A program made the position numbers and the translations under genes. A stretch of DNA of 64,000 bases from assembly GCA_030760725.1 (NCBI GenBank), contig JASWHV010000003.1:111694153-111758152 (forward strand), read 5' to 3'. The notes below the pieces were generated by a model. It searched no databases, was not told the DNA's origin, and saw only the letters and a program-made list of their open reading frames with translations. The stretch comes from Neostapfia colusana. Lineage: Eukaryota > Streptophyta > Magnoliopsida > Poales > Poaceae. Below, piece by piece: positions 32,136-44,254 of the stretch (the first letter of the stretch is position 1; the number at the start of each line of letters is the position of its first letter).

Positions 32136-35100
32136 TGAAAGGGACCCGGACCCCGTTCACGGGGCCGTGCCGCTCGCCCAGGAATCGCATTGGTTGGTGT
32201 CGTGTTATGCGGCACCCAACAGCACATATATAAAGAAACATGTATTACATAAATCAAAAGCGGGAGCTTACAAAGGTTCTTTGTAAATAATTTACATCAA
32301 ATAGCTACAGCGGAAGACTATAATCAGCTCACGTCGAATAACTAACAAGCACTCGAGAAGAGGTCCAGCCCGCGGACTCCTCTCGCTAGCAAAGACAACT
32401 GCAGCGGCTGGGTTCTCCATGTGTTACACTACTCAGAAGTCTCCGAGTCTCACCTGACAACCTTATTCTTAGCATCGATGTTAACCTGCAAAACCACTCA
32501 AATAGCAAGCGTGAGCACATAGGCTCAGCAAGACTGGTCCGTCTCTCCTAAACAAGAAACTCTACATGCACGATGGAATGAAATAGGTTAGCTGAATTTG
32601 CATAAAGGACTCGCCTACAGTTGATCCTTAACTTTCAGATTTTAAGTCTCATTGTAAAGACCATGAGCCAAACAGCATCGCAACTTCACAATCAAACAAG
32701 AAACGCTTTGTTGCGATGCTTCTTGCACAAAGTGAAGTAAACTATAATTAGCACTATCTCTACAGCAAGCATGGTTCCATTACAAGTTAAATCATTAGCC
32801 TTCTCAATATTCAAAGGAAACCAGTTCAGTTCTTACTACATCAAGACGCAGTGGGCAAGTATGCTCATATGACCGCGAGCGACAGTGATTTGAATCAGTA
32901 CACGCCCGGAATACACAACACATACACCCATACTCCGAGTTGCCGATAGCAACCTTGACTAATGTTGTACGCGGCCACCTTTCCCAAGTTCTTCCACACA
33001 GGACGCAGTCCAATTGCCCCGAATAGCAAGCTCCCTCAAGGTACATACCCGCAATGATATGTTCTTGAGCGAGTTACCTCCTGCTATCCTGACGCCGAAA
33101 GCCTAAGACGATTAGAAAAGTTCCAATGTGGATCTCACAAGGTACATTGGATTCCTGGGTCCCATATAGCTAGTATGCGCCCGGTACACAACTCAAACTT
33201 GTCCAACAGGGCCAAGTACGGACGGGCCATAACCGACACAGGCAGGGCTATGCATGCACGGTCCGCATCCTGCTGCATCTAAACCTCCCTGCCCGGTCTC
33301 CATTTTTTAATTGTGAACTTTCCTCATTGTTTCTATTCTTGACCCGCTCCGAATAAACCAAGCCTATTCTTGACCCGCTCCGAATAAACCAAGCCTGAAC
33401 TCGCGAGTAGGTTCCAACTACTCGGCTTCTACCGGACCTTTCCTACTAACAACATTTTGCGTAGCCAAATCCCACTCGAGGAGGTGCTATTCTACCCTTT
33501 CTCTCTCAGGACATTCTGGTCATGCAATTGGGTTCTCAATATCAACTAGACCTAATGCACTCAACCATTCAAAGCTATGATCTCTAGAAATGGAAATACT
33601 TTATAAAACTGCTCGAATGCAAACCGGGGCTTGCCTGTTTTGCAGGTGACTAAGAATGTATATAATGTTCAGTTAGTGAAGATAACTTGAGTCTTTATCA
33701 CTCGCTTTCCTCCTCCTTGATCTCCACTTTGATTTCTTCACAAGTCCTCACGTAGATGCTACACGTTATGAATATGCATATGTATTTAATTGTAAAGCTT
33801 TTGCTAATAAGCTCTAATGACAAGTTTAAAAACTGTAACTCTGTTTAATAATTTAAAATGACACTGGTGCTAAGGTTTGAGTTTCGGTTAATCAACATGA
33901 TCAAGTGCTAAGTGTTTTCCGACTTGTGTTTTGATCACCTAAAGAAGTTAAACAGAAAAATGGATATCCAAATATCCAATGGAGCTGAAAATTTTCATGT
34001 GAGTCCCTTGTCACAATAAAGTCATCTGGACCAAAAATTAGCACTTTTTGTTGAGTGGTTTATTCAGCACAATTCTCTAAGCAATTAAGCAAAAAGAAAT
34101 TTATTCTGAAGTAACTCACATGTTCATGTCAAACTTAGTGAAGTAAAATTTCAATTGTAGTTCATAGAGCCTGCATGAATTTTCCTAGGATTTTTGGAGT
34201 GAAGAATTGCCCAGAACTGAATTTCCAAGTTTTGGGAATTTTCTGAAAATGTTTCTGTATCCATTTGAACACAGCATATTGAAATATAAATTCTCCTAAC
34301 CAAATCAACTCCAAATGAGCTGAAATATTTACAGTAGTTCTATAAAATACTAAATAATTTTCTGGCAAAATGTGAGGATTTTTGGATGCACCAAACACTC
34401 TATAAAATTCTTTTTCTGAAAAGATTTAAAGAATTTTCCAGAATTAAATAATGACTTTCATACAAATTGGGTTGCATAATTGGATATAGTTTTTAAACTT
34501 GAATCCAACCCAATTCGAATTACTAAATTTGGAGTTTCCTAGCAAAAGTTATGCTATTCTTAAGTTTGGGGAAAATCTGGAATTCAATTTAAACCGGGAA
34601 AAGTTTAAATCCTGACTGTGGGTCCAGGGGGCCACGTGTCACTCGCTGACATAAAGACACACAGGCCACAGGGTCCTTCCCGCGCTGTCACAAAGTGATC
34701 CGATGCCACAGAGTATCCCGGCTCTACTCCCCCTCTCACTGACAGCGGGCCCGGCCCGATCTTCAACCTCGCGACTCCCGCGCCGTCGAGCTCACTGGAG
34801 CTTCTCGGAAACCGGTCGTCTGGCCACCTCCCGAGCCCTAACTCGCCGCTAGTGCCTAAAATCATATGAGGAACACGTTGGGACGACTTCCCCACACCAG
34901 TGTCGGCATTAACCTAGCTCGCGACGGTGCGGCGGCTCGGTGAAACATCGGCAACACCGCCCTGCCTTTCTAGCCCCTCAAAGTCGATGAACATCGGTCC
35001 TACAGCACCAGTGGGTGATGGTGTTTCTCGACATGGACTCCAAACGGACCGGGATTGGCTCTAAGGTGGGTCTCACCGTGCGCCCGAAGCTTCCCGACAC

Positions 35101-36436
35101 CGCCGCCGTCGGAAAAGCTCGGAGTAGGCCTTCTACAGTGGGTCTCATGGTAGAGTTTGTGATGAAGAAAGGTTGGCCACCTAGTATAGCTCCTACGTGC
35201 TCAGTTTGGTGCACTTAAAATGAATAACGATCAGAAATTTTGGGGTTTCATACCCACGGGTCGGTTTGCACCGATCGGAGGAAAACTTCAAAATTCGCCG
35301 TCGACGATCAACAACTCGGCTTGAGCTTCGGAGGTGAGAAGAGTGGAGGTCGTGCATGTCCAACGACGGTCTTGCTCGGCCTTGAAAAGCTCCAGGTGAG
35401 GCTGTCCACGGTAGCTTCTCGGCGCTTTTTCTTTCGGCTGCCGTGGAAACAATTGGCTCTCGATGTAGGAGGGGCCGAGCTCATTCGGTTGTGGTCGAGG
35501 ATGAAGAAGGAGATAGCCTGGTGCCGTTTTGACACTCAGAGGCTTTGTTCACGTGAGCTTGTGGGTTCCCGAGCGATTGACGGGTTGGCGGCAATGGCTC
35601 TGTCTCGTGTGCAAGGGATAAGGGATAACAGAGAACCGCCTCAGTTGGTAGAGAATCTGAGCACGGCTTGGAGTGGAGAACCATACAGGGAGCTTGCTCG
35701 CGCAAGGAAATCAAAGAGGAGGTGGCTCTGTCTTGTCTCTGTGTCGCACAGCGAGGAGCCCTCGGTTTGTCTCGGGTGCTTCGGTTGCTTCGAGTGGAGA
35801 AGGAAAACAGAGACCAATCACTGAGATCTTTTGAAATTTTAACTGCCTCAATGACATGTGGGTCCCACCCTTCACTCCCTCTTATCCTCTAAATTATCTC
35901 CAAAATTTGGAAAATGACCAATTCAATTGTTTGGAGTTGAAAACTGAGCTGCATTTGTATACATGGGCAAATTTCATCCAAATTCAAATGTGTATTTGAA
36001 TTCCTTGCAAATTTAAGTCCTTTTGGAAAATGGGTAGCAAAAAATCTCCAAAATTAATGAAACTTTGCATACCCACTAATTTGGACCTGAGGAATTCAAA
36101 TATGAAATCTGATTTTAAATTTTGCTGCTGCAAATGAGCTTTTTAACACAACAATTTACAATCCCTTGTGTTGCCCTCATTTGAAATTCGAGTTGAACAA
36201 ATTTTTGTTCCACAATCTGAATTTAACTTTCTCACACATATGGGAACTTCCCACCTTGGTTTCCAATCCCCTTTTGGGTTCCAAGCATTCAAATAAATAA
36301 TTGAACTTGTGTGGAGAGGGCTCTCATGTGTATTATCACATGTGATAGTTTTAAACAAGTCCCATTTTTCATACATATGAAACCAACTTTGTGCAAACAT
36401 GAGTTTCTTTGTATTCATATTTTTGGGACCTTTACA
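32136..36436 (-). repeat. 5' LTR of element E, 4.3 kb
   Basis: On the minus strand it starts TGTAAAGGTCCCAAAAATA at 36436 and ends GGTCCCTTTCA at 32136. The start matches the solo LTR at 57598 (TGTAAAAGTCCCAAAAAC). A GC-rich middle (~34610-35820) holds long spurious ORFs, including 194 codons at 35240-35824 without a recognisable domain. The mini-exon positions (near 33690 and 32400) are degenerate here. The element's left end is lost, so no target duplication can be confirmed; the right flank is GAAAT. Confidence 0.88.
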
Positions 36437-37157
36437 GAAATGTTAGTCTACAAGGACAAATAGTACCTAGAAGGGACTCTTTGCGATACTTAGGATCAAT
36501 GTTACAGAGCAATGGCGACATTGAGGAGGATGTTTGCCACAGGATCAAGGTAGGGTGGATGAAATGGCGACAAGCCTCTGGAATTCTATGTGATAGGAAG
36601 GTCCCACAAAAGCTATAAGGGAAGTTCTATAGGACGGTGATCAGACCTGCAATGCTATATGGGGTGGAATGTTGGCCAACTAAACGGCAACATATCCAAT
36701 AAATGAGTGTCGCAGAGATGCGCATGCTATGGTTGATGTGCGGGCACACAAGAAGAGACCAAATAAGGAGTGAGGTGATTCGTGATAGGGTAGGGGTGGC
36801 GCCAGTTGAAGAGAAGTTAGTCCAACATCGACTAAGGTGGTTTGGACATATCCAGCGGAGACCTCCAGAAGCACCGGTTAACAGTGGGATTTTAAGAGGT
36901 AGAGAAAATATTAGGAAGGGTAGAGGAAGACCAAGGTTGAGAGAATGGAATGTATCTAGAGACTTAGCTCATGATAGGACTGCATGGAAAGTAGCAATTC
37001 ATGTGCCAGAATCATAGTCTTTTTTTCTATATTTTTTTTTCTTGTTACCCTTATATCTCTCCTCTCTTTTACTTCATTATATATATATATATATTGGGTT
37101 TCATGTCTAGCCGACCCCAACATGCTTGGGATAAAGGCTTGGTTGTTGTTGTTGTTT
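36437..37157 (+). pseudogene. 3' end of a plant L1-type LINE (ORF2 C terminus)
   Basis: The plus-strand frame reads VPRRDSLRYLGSMLQSNGD, WMKWRQASGILCDRKVPQKL, a broken YRTVIRPAMLYGVECWP and AEMRMLWLMCGHTRRD, then LRWFGHIQRRPPEAPV, ending at about 37016. This is the C-terminal part of a non-LTR reverse transcriptase, interrupted by two TAA codons. A 3' UTR with CCCCAACATGCTTGGGATAAAGG and a (TTG)n tail follows, typical of grass LINEs, with a (TA)n microsatellite at ~37078-37095. The right flank resumes an LTR (GACATTTTTCTTTTTCTCTGG, also at 55070). On the left it is cut off by element E. The catalytic core is absent. Confidence 0.88.
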
Positions 37158-39478
37158 TCAGACATTTTTCTTTTTCTCTGGATCAATTCACTTAATAACA
37201 CCATTAGGGGGACCTAATAAACTCGGATGGATCTGACATTTTTCATGTGACTCAAGGATATTAAAAGGAACATCTTGGCCAAATTTCAGAATTTTCCACA
37301 AAGTAAATATCCAGTTAAAATTCCCAACAGTAAAAAATTTGGGGAATTAATTCTGGAGCAAAAAATAATTTCAAAGGACGAAATTTGTTTTGTTGGAAAA
37401 GTACTCAGAGAGCTGAATCCAAAAAAAATTTTGGTTCACAAAATTTTGATAATCCAAGTAAAACTTATGTGTGTTTGAAGTTTGGGGAAATTCTGGAAAA
37501 AAAAAAGAAAATCCTGAAATGTTTAAATCTCTGACTGTGGGGTCCACGTGTGACATGGCATCACCAGAGCACACGACACACGGGGCTACGGAATTAAACT
37601 TGAGTAGCCACAACCCGATCAAGAGCCACGGAGGATCCCGGTTTTAAAAATCAGCCGCTGACAGGTGGGGTCGGTTTGGCTTCTTCAACCTCCGGCCGAA
37701 CTCCCGCGCCTGCGCCCGACCCTCGCCGGGGCTCGCCGGAACTCGATCTCCCGACCACCTACAGGCCCCAAACTCGCCGCCAGCCCACATCCAGATGTGA
37801 GAAACACGTTGGGGAGGTCGCCCCAAGCCGACCCTACCATAGCTAGCGACGGTGCGGCGGCTCGGTTCTATTCCGGCGGTGTTGGCCCGGCACCCTAGGT
37901 CTCCAAACTCAGAGTTCCTTAGCTCTACAGCACCGGTGGAGCAAGTGGATCCTCGACGTGGATGCAAGCACAGTCAAGAATGGTTCTAAGTGGGCTCTCA
38001 CCGTGCGCCCTATGGTGTACCGACGGTGCGCCATCGGGAAAACATGAAATATCGTCTTTACAGCCGATCTTAAGCCATGATTTCGATCGTGAAGGTGCGC
38101 TAGTGAGCCTAGAGTATGTTTGTGCGATCTCATGCACTAGAAACAAGGATTGAGTGATATTTTGCTGAATTCTTACCGAAAACTCGGTTTGCACCGGCCA
38201 GAAGCAAAACTGGAAATACTCCGGCGATGATCAACGGCTTCAGCTGAGGTTTGGAGGGAAGCAGCATGATGATCTGGCGCGTCTGTGAGCTCTTCTGCTC
38301 AGGCGTGAAAGGTTCCCAGTAGAGCTGTCCACGAGACCCCCCAACTTCGATCTTGTGCGGCTGCCGCGAGAAGAAGGGGTTCTAGAGTTGGGGACGCTGA
38401 TCACAGCTTGGTTTTGTGTCGAGGAGATCGTGCACGAGCCCACGGTGCCTTTTTGCTACTGATGGGACTCTGTTCGCAGGTAAGCAGCCGGCTCACGGTC
38501 GAGACTGAGGCGGCAGTGATGGTTTGGCTGAGCTCAGCACGAGGGAGGAAGGAAGCTTCGGTGTTTCTGTTCTTAAGCAAACAGAACACGCTGAGGAGTG
38601 ATAAGGGCATCGAGCAGCTGGTCTCCAGCGCGATCAAGCGAAGCAGGAGGTGGCTGAGCGAATTTCCTCGGTGGCGCGCACTTAGCCGGCCCGAAGAACA
38701 TGGCACTCGGCTCTCAGTCGGTTTAGCTCGATGTTTGGCTGACCTCCACAATTTTGTCCCAAAAAATTAAATTCCTACTGCTCTAAATACTGGGGACCCT
38801 CATACCCCGTGCAATTTGATCAAACCACCCAATGATCATTTGAATTTGCATAATTCAAAGTATGAAGTGATTTGAGTGAAATTGCATAAAGTGTGCCATT
38901 TGAAATTCAAATGCAGTTTGAATTTGTTATAATTAGCTCAAGTCAAGATCAATCCCAAATGCGATGAAATTTGGTGGATGAGCTCATAAAAATGTGCTGA
39001 GTGTGAATATGACTCCCTCTTTTAAATTCATATGATGGAAGTAGTTTGAATTTGAATTTAAGTTGAAACTAGTCCCTTTAATGATTGTATTCAAAAGTAC
39101 CTCAGAGGCTTGGATTTGTGCGAAAATTGGCATGAGCATTCCTAACAAAGTTTAGGAGTTAATAGTGTGCTCAGTCCCTAAATGATGTATGTGGGGAATA
39201 CCACTTTTAATGATTGTATCCAAAAGTACCTCAAAGAGGCTTGGATTTGTGTGAAAATTGGCAAGAGCATTCCTAACAAAGTTTAGGAGTTAATAGTGTG
39301 CTCAGTCCCTAAATGATGTATGTGGGGAATACCACTTTTGAATTTTTTTAGGTCATCTCCAAATAATTCTATTATGGTGGTTACTTGCTCTTCAAATGTG
39401 TTCATGTGTTTACCACAAATGAGCTGAGGTGTGTCTGTGATGAACACTTTTAGCAATTGAAAAACTTGGGCCCTTACA
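37158..39478 (-). repeat. LTR fragment, first 2.3 kb of a chromovirus LTR
   Basis: On the minus strand it starts TGTAAGGGCCCAAGTTTTTC at 39478 and runs to 37158, where the LINE was inserted. It resembles the LTR at 53203-57165 throughout (for example TACTCTAAATA near 38780 and 56600). It inserted into the integrase of element F; the right flank is ATATA. It contains a ~130-bp tandem duplication at 39077-39336. ORFs in the GC-rich part (37640-38770) have no domain and are not called. Confidence 0.85.
39077..39336. repeat. Tandem duplication, two copies of ~130 bp
   Basis: Copies start at 39077 and 39206 with TTTAATGATTGTAT and end GGGGAATACCAC. They differ at a few positions and by a 2-bp indel. 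The equivalent LTR near 56890-57020 has a single copy. Confidence 0.85.
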
Positions 39479-39483
39479 ATATA

Positions 39484-40774
39484 GTGGTACCCCGTGATAT
39501 GGAACTTTGGAAGAAAATCTTGAACTCACTTGTCCAAGTATTCTATTCATCCAGACAGCAACAAAATGTATCAAGATCTGAAAACCAGATTTTGATGGAT
39601 ATGGATAAAAAGAGAAATTGCAAAGTACGTATACGTGTCGGCGGGTGAAAGCTGACCATATGCGCAAAGCCGGACAGATGCAGCCATTGAACATTCCGGC
39701 GTGGGAATGGGAGGATATCAGTATGGATTTCATTGTTGGATTACCTCTCACGATCCACAAGCATGATTCGATTTGGGTGATAGTCGATCAACTAACCAAA
39801 TCGACTCATTTTATCCCTGTACACACAAAGAACATTGCTAAGAAATATGCAGAGTTGTATATTGCAAGAGTCATGTGCTTGCACTGTGTTCCCAGCACGA
39901 TTATTTCAGATCGTGGTGCGCTGTTTGTTGCTCGATTTTCGGAGCAGCTGCACACGTCATTGGGGACCAAAGTGATCTGAAGCTCCACATATCACCCGCA
40001 AACTGGTGGTCAAACGAAGCAGGTGAATCAAGTTCTTGAGGACATGCAACGTGCTTGTGCCATCCACCATGGTAAAAACTGGGATGATCATTTACTGTTG
40101 GCGGAGTTCTCATATAATAATGGCTATAAAGCTAGCATCAAGATGGCGCCGTATGAAGCTCTCTATGGCCAGAAATGTCGTACACCACTCAACTGTTGTG
40201 AGTCCGGCGAGCGAGTTATATATGGTATTGATCTTGTGAATGAAGCCAAAGAACGAGTGCGAGTGATACAAGCCAATCTCAAGGCTGCTCAACTCGTCAG
40301 AAGAGCTATTCGGATAAAAGACGCCGTTCTCTCCACTTCAACATCGGAGACCATGTTTATGTCCATGTGTCTATAATGAAAGCGGTTTATCGTTTCAAAG
40401 TGAAGGGATAGTTTTCTCCATGATTCATCGGTCTATTCGCCATCATTGAAAAATGCAGACACGTGGCCTATCGCTTGAAGTTACTGGCGTCACTCTCTAG
40501 AATTCATTATGTATTTCATATCTCTCATCTGAGGAAATGCCTCAAGGCCCCAGCTGAAATCCGCACTGAAGACATCGAAGCTCTCCAAGTGTACCTCACT
40601 TGTTCTGAGTATCTGATCCGGATTATCGATGAAAAGACTCACGCCACAAGAAACCAGACTTTATGGTTTTATAAAGTCTTGTGGAGTAACCATACCGCTG
40701 ATGAGGCGATGTGGAAAAGCGAGGCCTATCTCCAATCAGATTATCCGGACTTGCTATCATCTTATATCCAGTAA
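39484..40774 (+). pseudogene. Integrase and chromodomain-like tail of element F
   Basis: Starts in the region before the integrase zinc site (NIVVPRDMELWKKIL), continues through a damaged CXXC part, the core (WEDISMDFIVGLPLTIHKHDS, IISDRGALFVARF, NQVLEDMQRACAI) and ends LWFYKVLWSNHTADEAMW then YPDLLSSYIQ, a chromodomain-like tail with TAA at 40772-40774. TGA at 39978-39980 replaces a probable Arg codon. A one-base frameshift near 40295 moves the tail into another frame, where a TAG and a TGA near 40408-40423 also occur. Catalytic Asp residues and the Glu region are visible. It is closely related to element G. Confidence 0.9.
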
Positions 40775-40816
40775 TCTTTTACTTCCGTCTCTTCTTTTGT
40801 AATCTCGGGGCGAGAT

Positions 40817-40830
40817 TCTCTTAAGGGGAG
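40817..40830 (+). other. Polypurine tract, element F
   Basis: TTCTCTTAAGGGGAG directly before TGTGAAAGCCC at 40831. It corresponds to the tract of element G on the opposite strand. Confidence 0.85.
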
Positions 40831-42300
40831 TGTGAAAGCCCATTTTTACACGGTTGGTTTAGTACCAAAATTTGGGGGAATTCAAATTTTCTAAGCTCAT
40901 TTGCAATGAGCCATACATATTTGATACTAGTGCAAATTCAAATCTGAACTTTTACCCAAAGTTTGTGAAATTGCATGTTAGATTTCACCAATGTAATCAC
41001 CAAATTTGAAATAGCACCTATGCCAAAATTCATACAATTCGAACTTCGTTTGCTATGCATTTGAATCAATGGAACAGGAGGAATTCAAATCCTAATTCAA
41101 TTTCATATATCCAAATGTAATTCAAATTTCACAACTGAAACTGAATTCAGTTGAATTCAAATTTAAATCCATAACTTTGGATGAAATCATAGCCTTTAAC
41201 TGTGAGTAGATCAGTGGAGAATTAAAGAAATTTGATAGGTATTGGGACCCACAGGTCGGCCACAACAGAAACAGTCTGTTTCCCGTTTGCCTCCCGGCGC
41301 GCCACCGAGCAGCCACCCGACGTCGACGTGCAGCCTTCTCGATCATTTCCTCCACGTCTTAAGGCCACAGAGGAGCTCCCAAAACGTGTCACTCCATGTT
41401 CCGCTGCGTTCTCCCGAGCTCATCTCCTCTCCCGTCCGTGCTGTGCGCTGGAAACTCACCCGCGGCGGAAGAAACTCTCGGCTCTCCGGCACCCGGCAAG
41501 TTCAGTGTATTTCGCGCCCATCTGATCCACTGGATGGCTGCTCCGAGCTTCCCTCCAGCTCACCGAGACACCAACAAGTTTACATCGCCATTGGTTAGCT
41601 ACCTCGAGCGAAGTTTTCCATCGCCACCCCATGGTCAGTCTCCTCTGCGCCGCACCGTCACCCGGAGGATCGACAGCGTATCCAGCTCAACCAAAAGGTT
41701 CCTGAGGTGCGCTAGGACTTCTTTTTCCTTCCCTCCAACGCGATCCCTTGTTCATAGCTCCAGCTCCATGTAATTTCAAGTTTGGCACTGGCGGTTCTTT
41801 AGAACACCGAAAGATCATCGGCAAAATTCATCGTGATCAGGGTAGCTCTATGTTAGCTGATCCTAGGGTAGCTTTCTCACAACCTTGTGAGCTTCTCTGA
41901 TGACCAAGCAGTTCAAATGATCAAGTAGGGGTGCCAAAAACCTAGTTTTTATAGCTGCTACCTTTTGGCGGGCTCAGGTCACCGGTGAGGTCCTATCTCC
42001 GGTGGTTTTCACGGAGGTTGGGATGCAGTGGAGTCGGCCATTGTTAACTGGTGCTTTTGGAGCAAACCCCAGCTCGAATGAGTGATTCCCGAGTGAGAAC
42101 GAGCTTGCCAGAGTTTGGTTACCCACTGTCACCAGTGAGCTTACTGTTCTGGCCGCTGACACCCCCAGCCAACCTTACCATCGTGTTCAGTGTAGTGGAA
42201 AACTCCCAGCTGGCGAGTTTCATGAACCCGATCAGCCGGGAACTCCATTTCGGCGAGAGTGTTGCCGCTCTCCAGCGGGTGGGTGCTACGGCGATAGGTT
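40831..42300 (+). repeat. 3' LTR of element F, truncated
   Basis: Starts TGTGAAAGCCCATTTTTACA. An AT-rich 400 bp leads into a GC-rich part (41260-42300). The segment 41975-42050 (CACCGGTGAGGTCCTA then GGTTTTCACG) matches the element C LTR near 12575-12615. Comparison shows this LTR overlaps in content with the one at 50770-53202, so they are two different LTR copies. Its distal half is missing. Confidence 0.82.
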
Positions 42301-42302
42301 GA

Positions 42303-44254
42303 AGAAATGGTAGGTCAAGACAAAAGTGGCAGCAAATCAACTTTGTTACATACCTCTTGCACCTAGGATGAAATGGTTGTTTCTATCTAAATCAACTGCA
42401 AGACACATGCGGTGGCATAAAGATGGTTTGCGTGAAACAGAGGGAGTCATGACACACCCATCTGATGCTCTGGCTTGGAAGGCACTGGACTCTTTTGATG
42501 ATGATTTCGCAAAAGATGCTAGAAATGTTCGTATTGGTTTGGGGACTGATGGTTTTACACCGTTCAACACATCTGCATACTCATACTCATGTTGGCCAGT
42601 ATTTGCTATTCCATACAATCTTCCACCTGCTATGTGTATGAAATATGAGTACATGCTCTTGTCTCGAATCATTCCCGGTCATAAACATCAAGGAAAACGT
42701 TTAGGAGTGTTTCTTCAACCCTTGATTGAGAAATTAAAAGAATTATGGACTGGAGTAGAAGCATATGATAGCTATAAAAAACAGAACTTCAACTTGTGAG
42801 CTGCATAGTTATGGTAGGTTCATGATTTTCCTGCATACAGGCTTTTCTCAGGATGGAGCATACTCGGCAAACTCTTTTGTCCAATCTGTGGGTCAGACTT
42901 TGATTGTTTTAGACTTACTCATGGGGGTAAAGTGTGTTTTTTTATTTCCACCGATGTTTTCTTCCAGCAAATCACCCTTTTAGGAGGCTAGCCAATGCAT
43001 TTCGGATGGATACTATTGTAACAAAGGGTCTGCCAAAACATTTGTCTAATGCTGAGATTGTTGCATGGCTCAGTAAACTTGTCCCCATAGATGATGGGTT
43101 TGTTGGTTTCGGTCAGGAGCAACATTGGACTCATATATGTGGCTATGGGGTCCCCCTTATGCTAAGTCATTGTTACTCCTGCACAACACCGATGTTATGC
43201 ACCAGGAACGCAATGTAGTCAAAGCATCATTAGCACATGTTTTAATTTCAAAAAGACAAAAGATAATCTGAAGGATCAAAAGAATTTAGCGGAAATCTGT
43301 AATATTCTGACCCTAGAAGTCAGTCAAGATGGTAGTGGTAAACAGAGACTGACACGTGCTCCGTTTTTCTTAAAAGTTAAAGAAAGGAAACAAGTGTTGA
43401 ACTGGTTGCAACAACTGAAGTTTCCTGGCAGCTATTGTGCTGGGTTGAGGCGCATAATAAATATTGAAAATTGGGTATTAAGTAATCTTAAAAGTCATGA
43501 TTATCATATAATTATGGAAAGACTTCTTCCTGTAATGTTTCGTGGATATGTGCATGTTTGGAGAGTACTCGCGGAACTTAGTTTTTTATAGACAACTATG
43601 TGCTAAGGAAATTACAGTTCAAATGGTGGAAAATTGAGAAAGAAATACCTTCGCTCATATGCAAAATGGAGAAATTGTTCCCGCCAGGATTTATGAATGT
43701 AAAGCAACATCTACTTGTGCATCTGCCTTATGAAGCTAAGGTTTGTGGGCCCGTGCAATATCGATGGATGTACCATATTGAAAGGACACTGAAAAAACTT
43801 AGAGCAATGGTTTTAAATAAAGCAAGAGTAGAAGGGTGTATTGCAGAAGCATTTGCTCTGAAAGAGGTAGCATAATTCTCAAGTACATTATTTGCAGAGA
43901 AACATAATGTGTATGCTTCCACAATGTGGTTCCACATAGATGAAGAAAATCCTTCAGGTACTTTAAGTATTTTTGGCTGGAATGGAAAAGCAATTGGTGT
44001 CAGCAGTAGGCATGCGGTGCAAGAAGAAGAATGGAACTCATGTATGTTATACATGTACACAAACATTGAAGAGATGGATCAATATTTTGTGTAAGTCTTT
44101 TTTCTAAGTATATTGCAAAGGAAACAGCTCATACTTTTTAGTAGGTGATGTTTTAGGGTACTCATACTTTTAGTCATGTAGAAAGTTTGACAAACAATAT
44201 TGGAAGTCAACGCGTCAACCAACAAGCAAACAATTAGATAAAATGTGTCGTTAT
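42303..44254 (+). pseudogene. TNP2-type CACTA transposase (Transposase_21 family)
   Basis: Recognised from RMKWLFLSKSTARHMRWHKDG, HPSDALAWKALDSFD, RIGLGTDGFTPFNTSAYSYS, PPAMCMKYEYMLLSRIIPG and LWTGVEAYDSYKKQNF. It continues in other frames with a CPICGSDFDCF zinc-like segment (~42870), LPKHLSNAEIVAWLSKL (~43035), a DUF4218-like part (RRIINIENW to LVHLPYEAKVCGPVQYRWMY, ~43440-43780) and a DUF4216-like part (WFHIDEENPSGTLSIFGW). A donor-like GTGTAAGT at ~44090 and resumption at ~44178 (KSTRQPTSKQLDKM) suggest an intron. Breaks include TGA at 42797-42799, several frameshifts around 42940 and 43200-43590, and TAA near 43873. It would bind the termini and catalyse excision. This copy is inactive. 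Confidence 0.9.

Larger units (their letters stand above)
39479..42300 (+). mobile_element. Element F: 3' part of a chromovirus
   Basis: The integrase gene, polypurine tract and the first ~1.5 kb of a 3' LTR, on the plus strand. The left side is cut by the LTR ending at 39478. The right side stops near 42300, where CACTA transposase sequence begins without an LTR terminus. Confidence 0.87.

Noticed and set aside
35240..35824. 194-codon ORF as a host gene
   Set aside because: It lies wholly in the GC-rich middle of the element E LTR and has no recognisable domain; similar long frames occur in all the GC-rich LTR middles.
37078..37095. (TA)n tract as a regulatory TATA element
   Set aside because: It is a simple microsatellite in the LINE 3' UTR, without promoter context.
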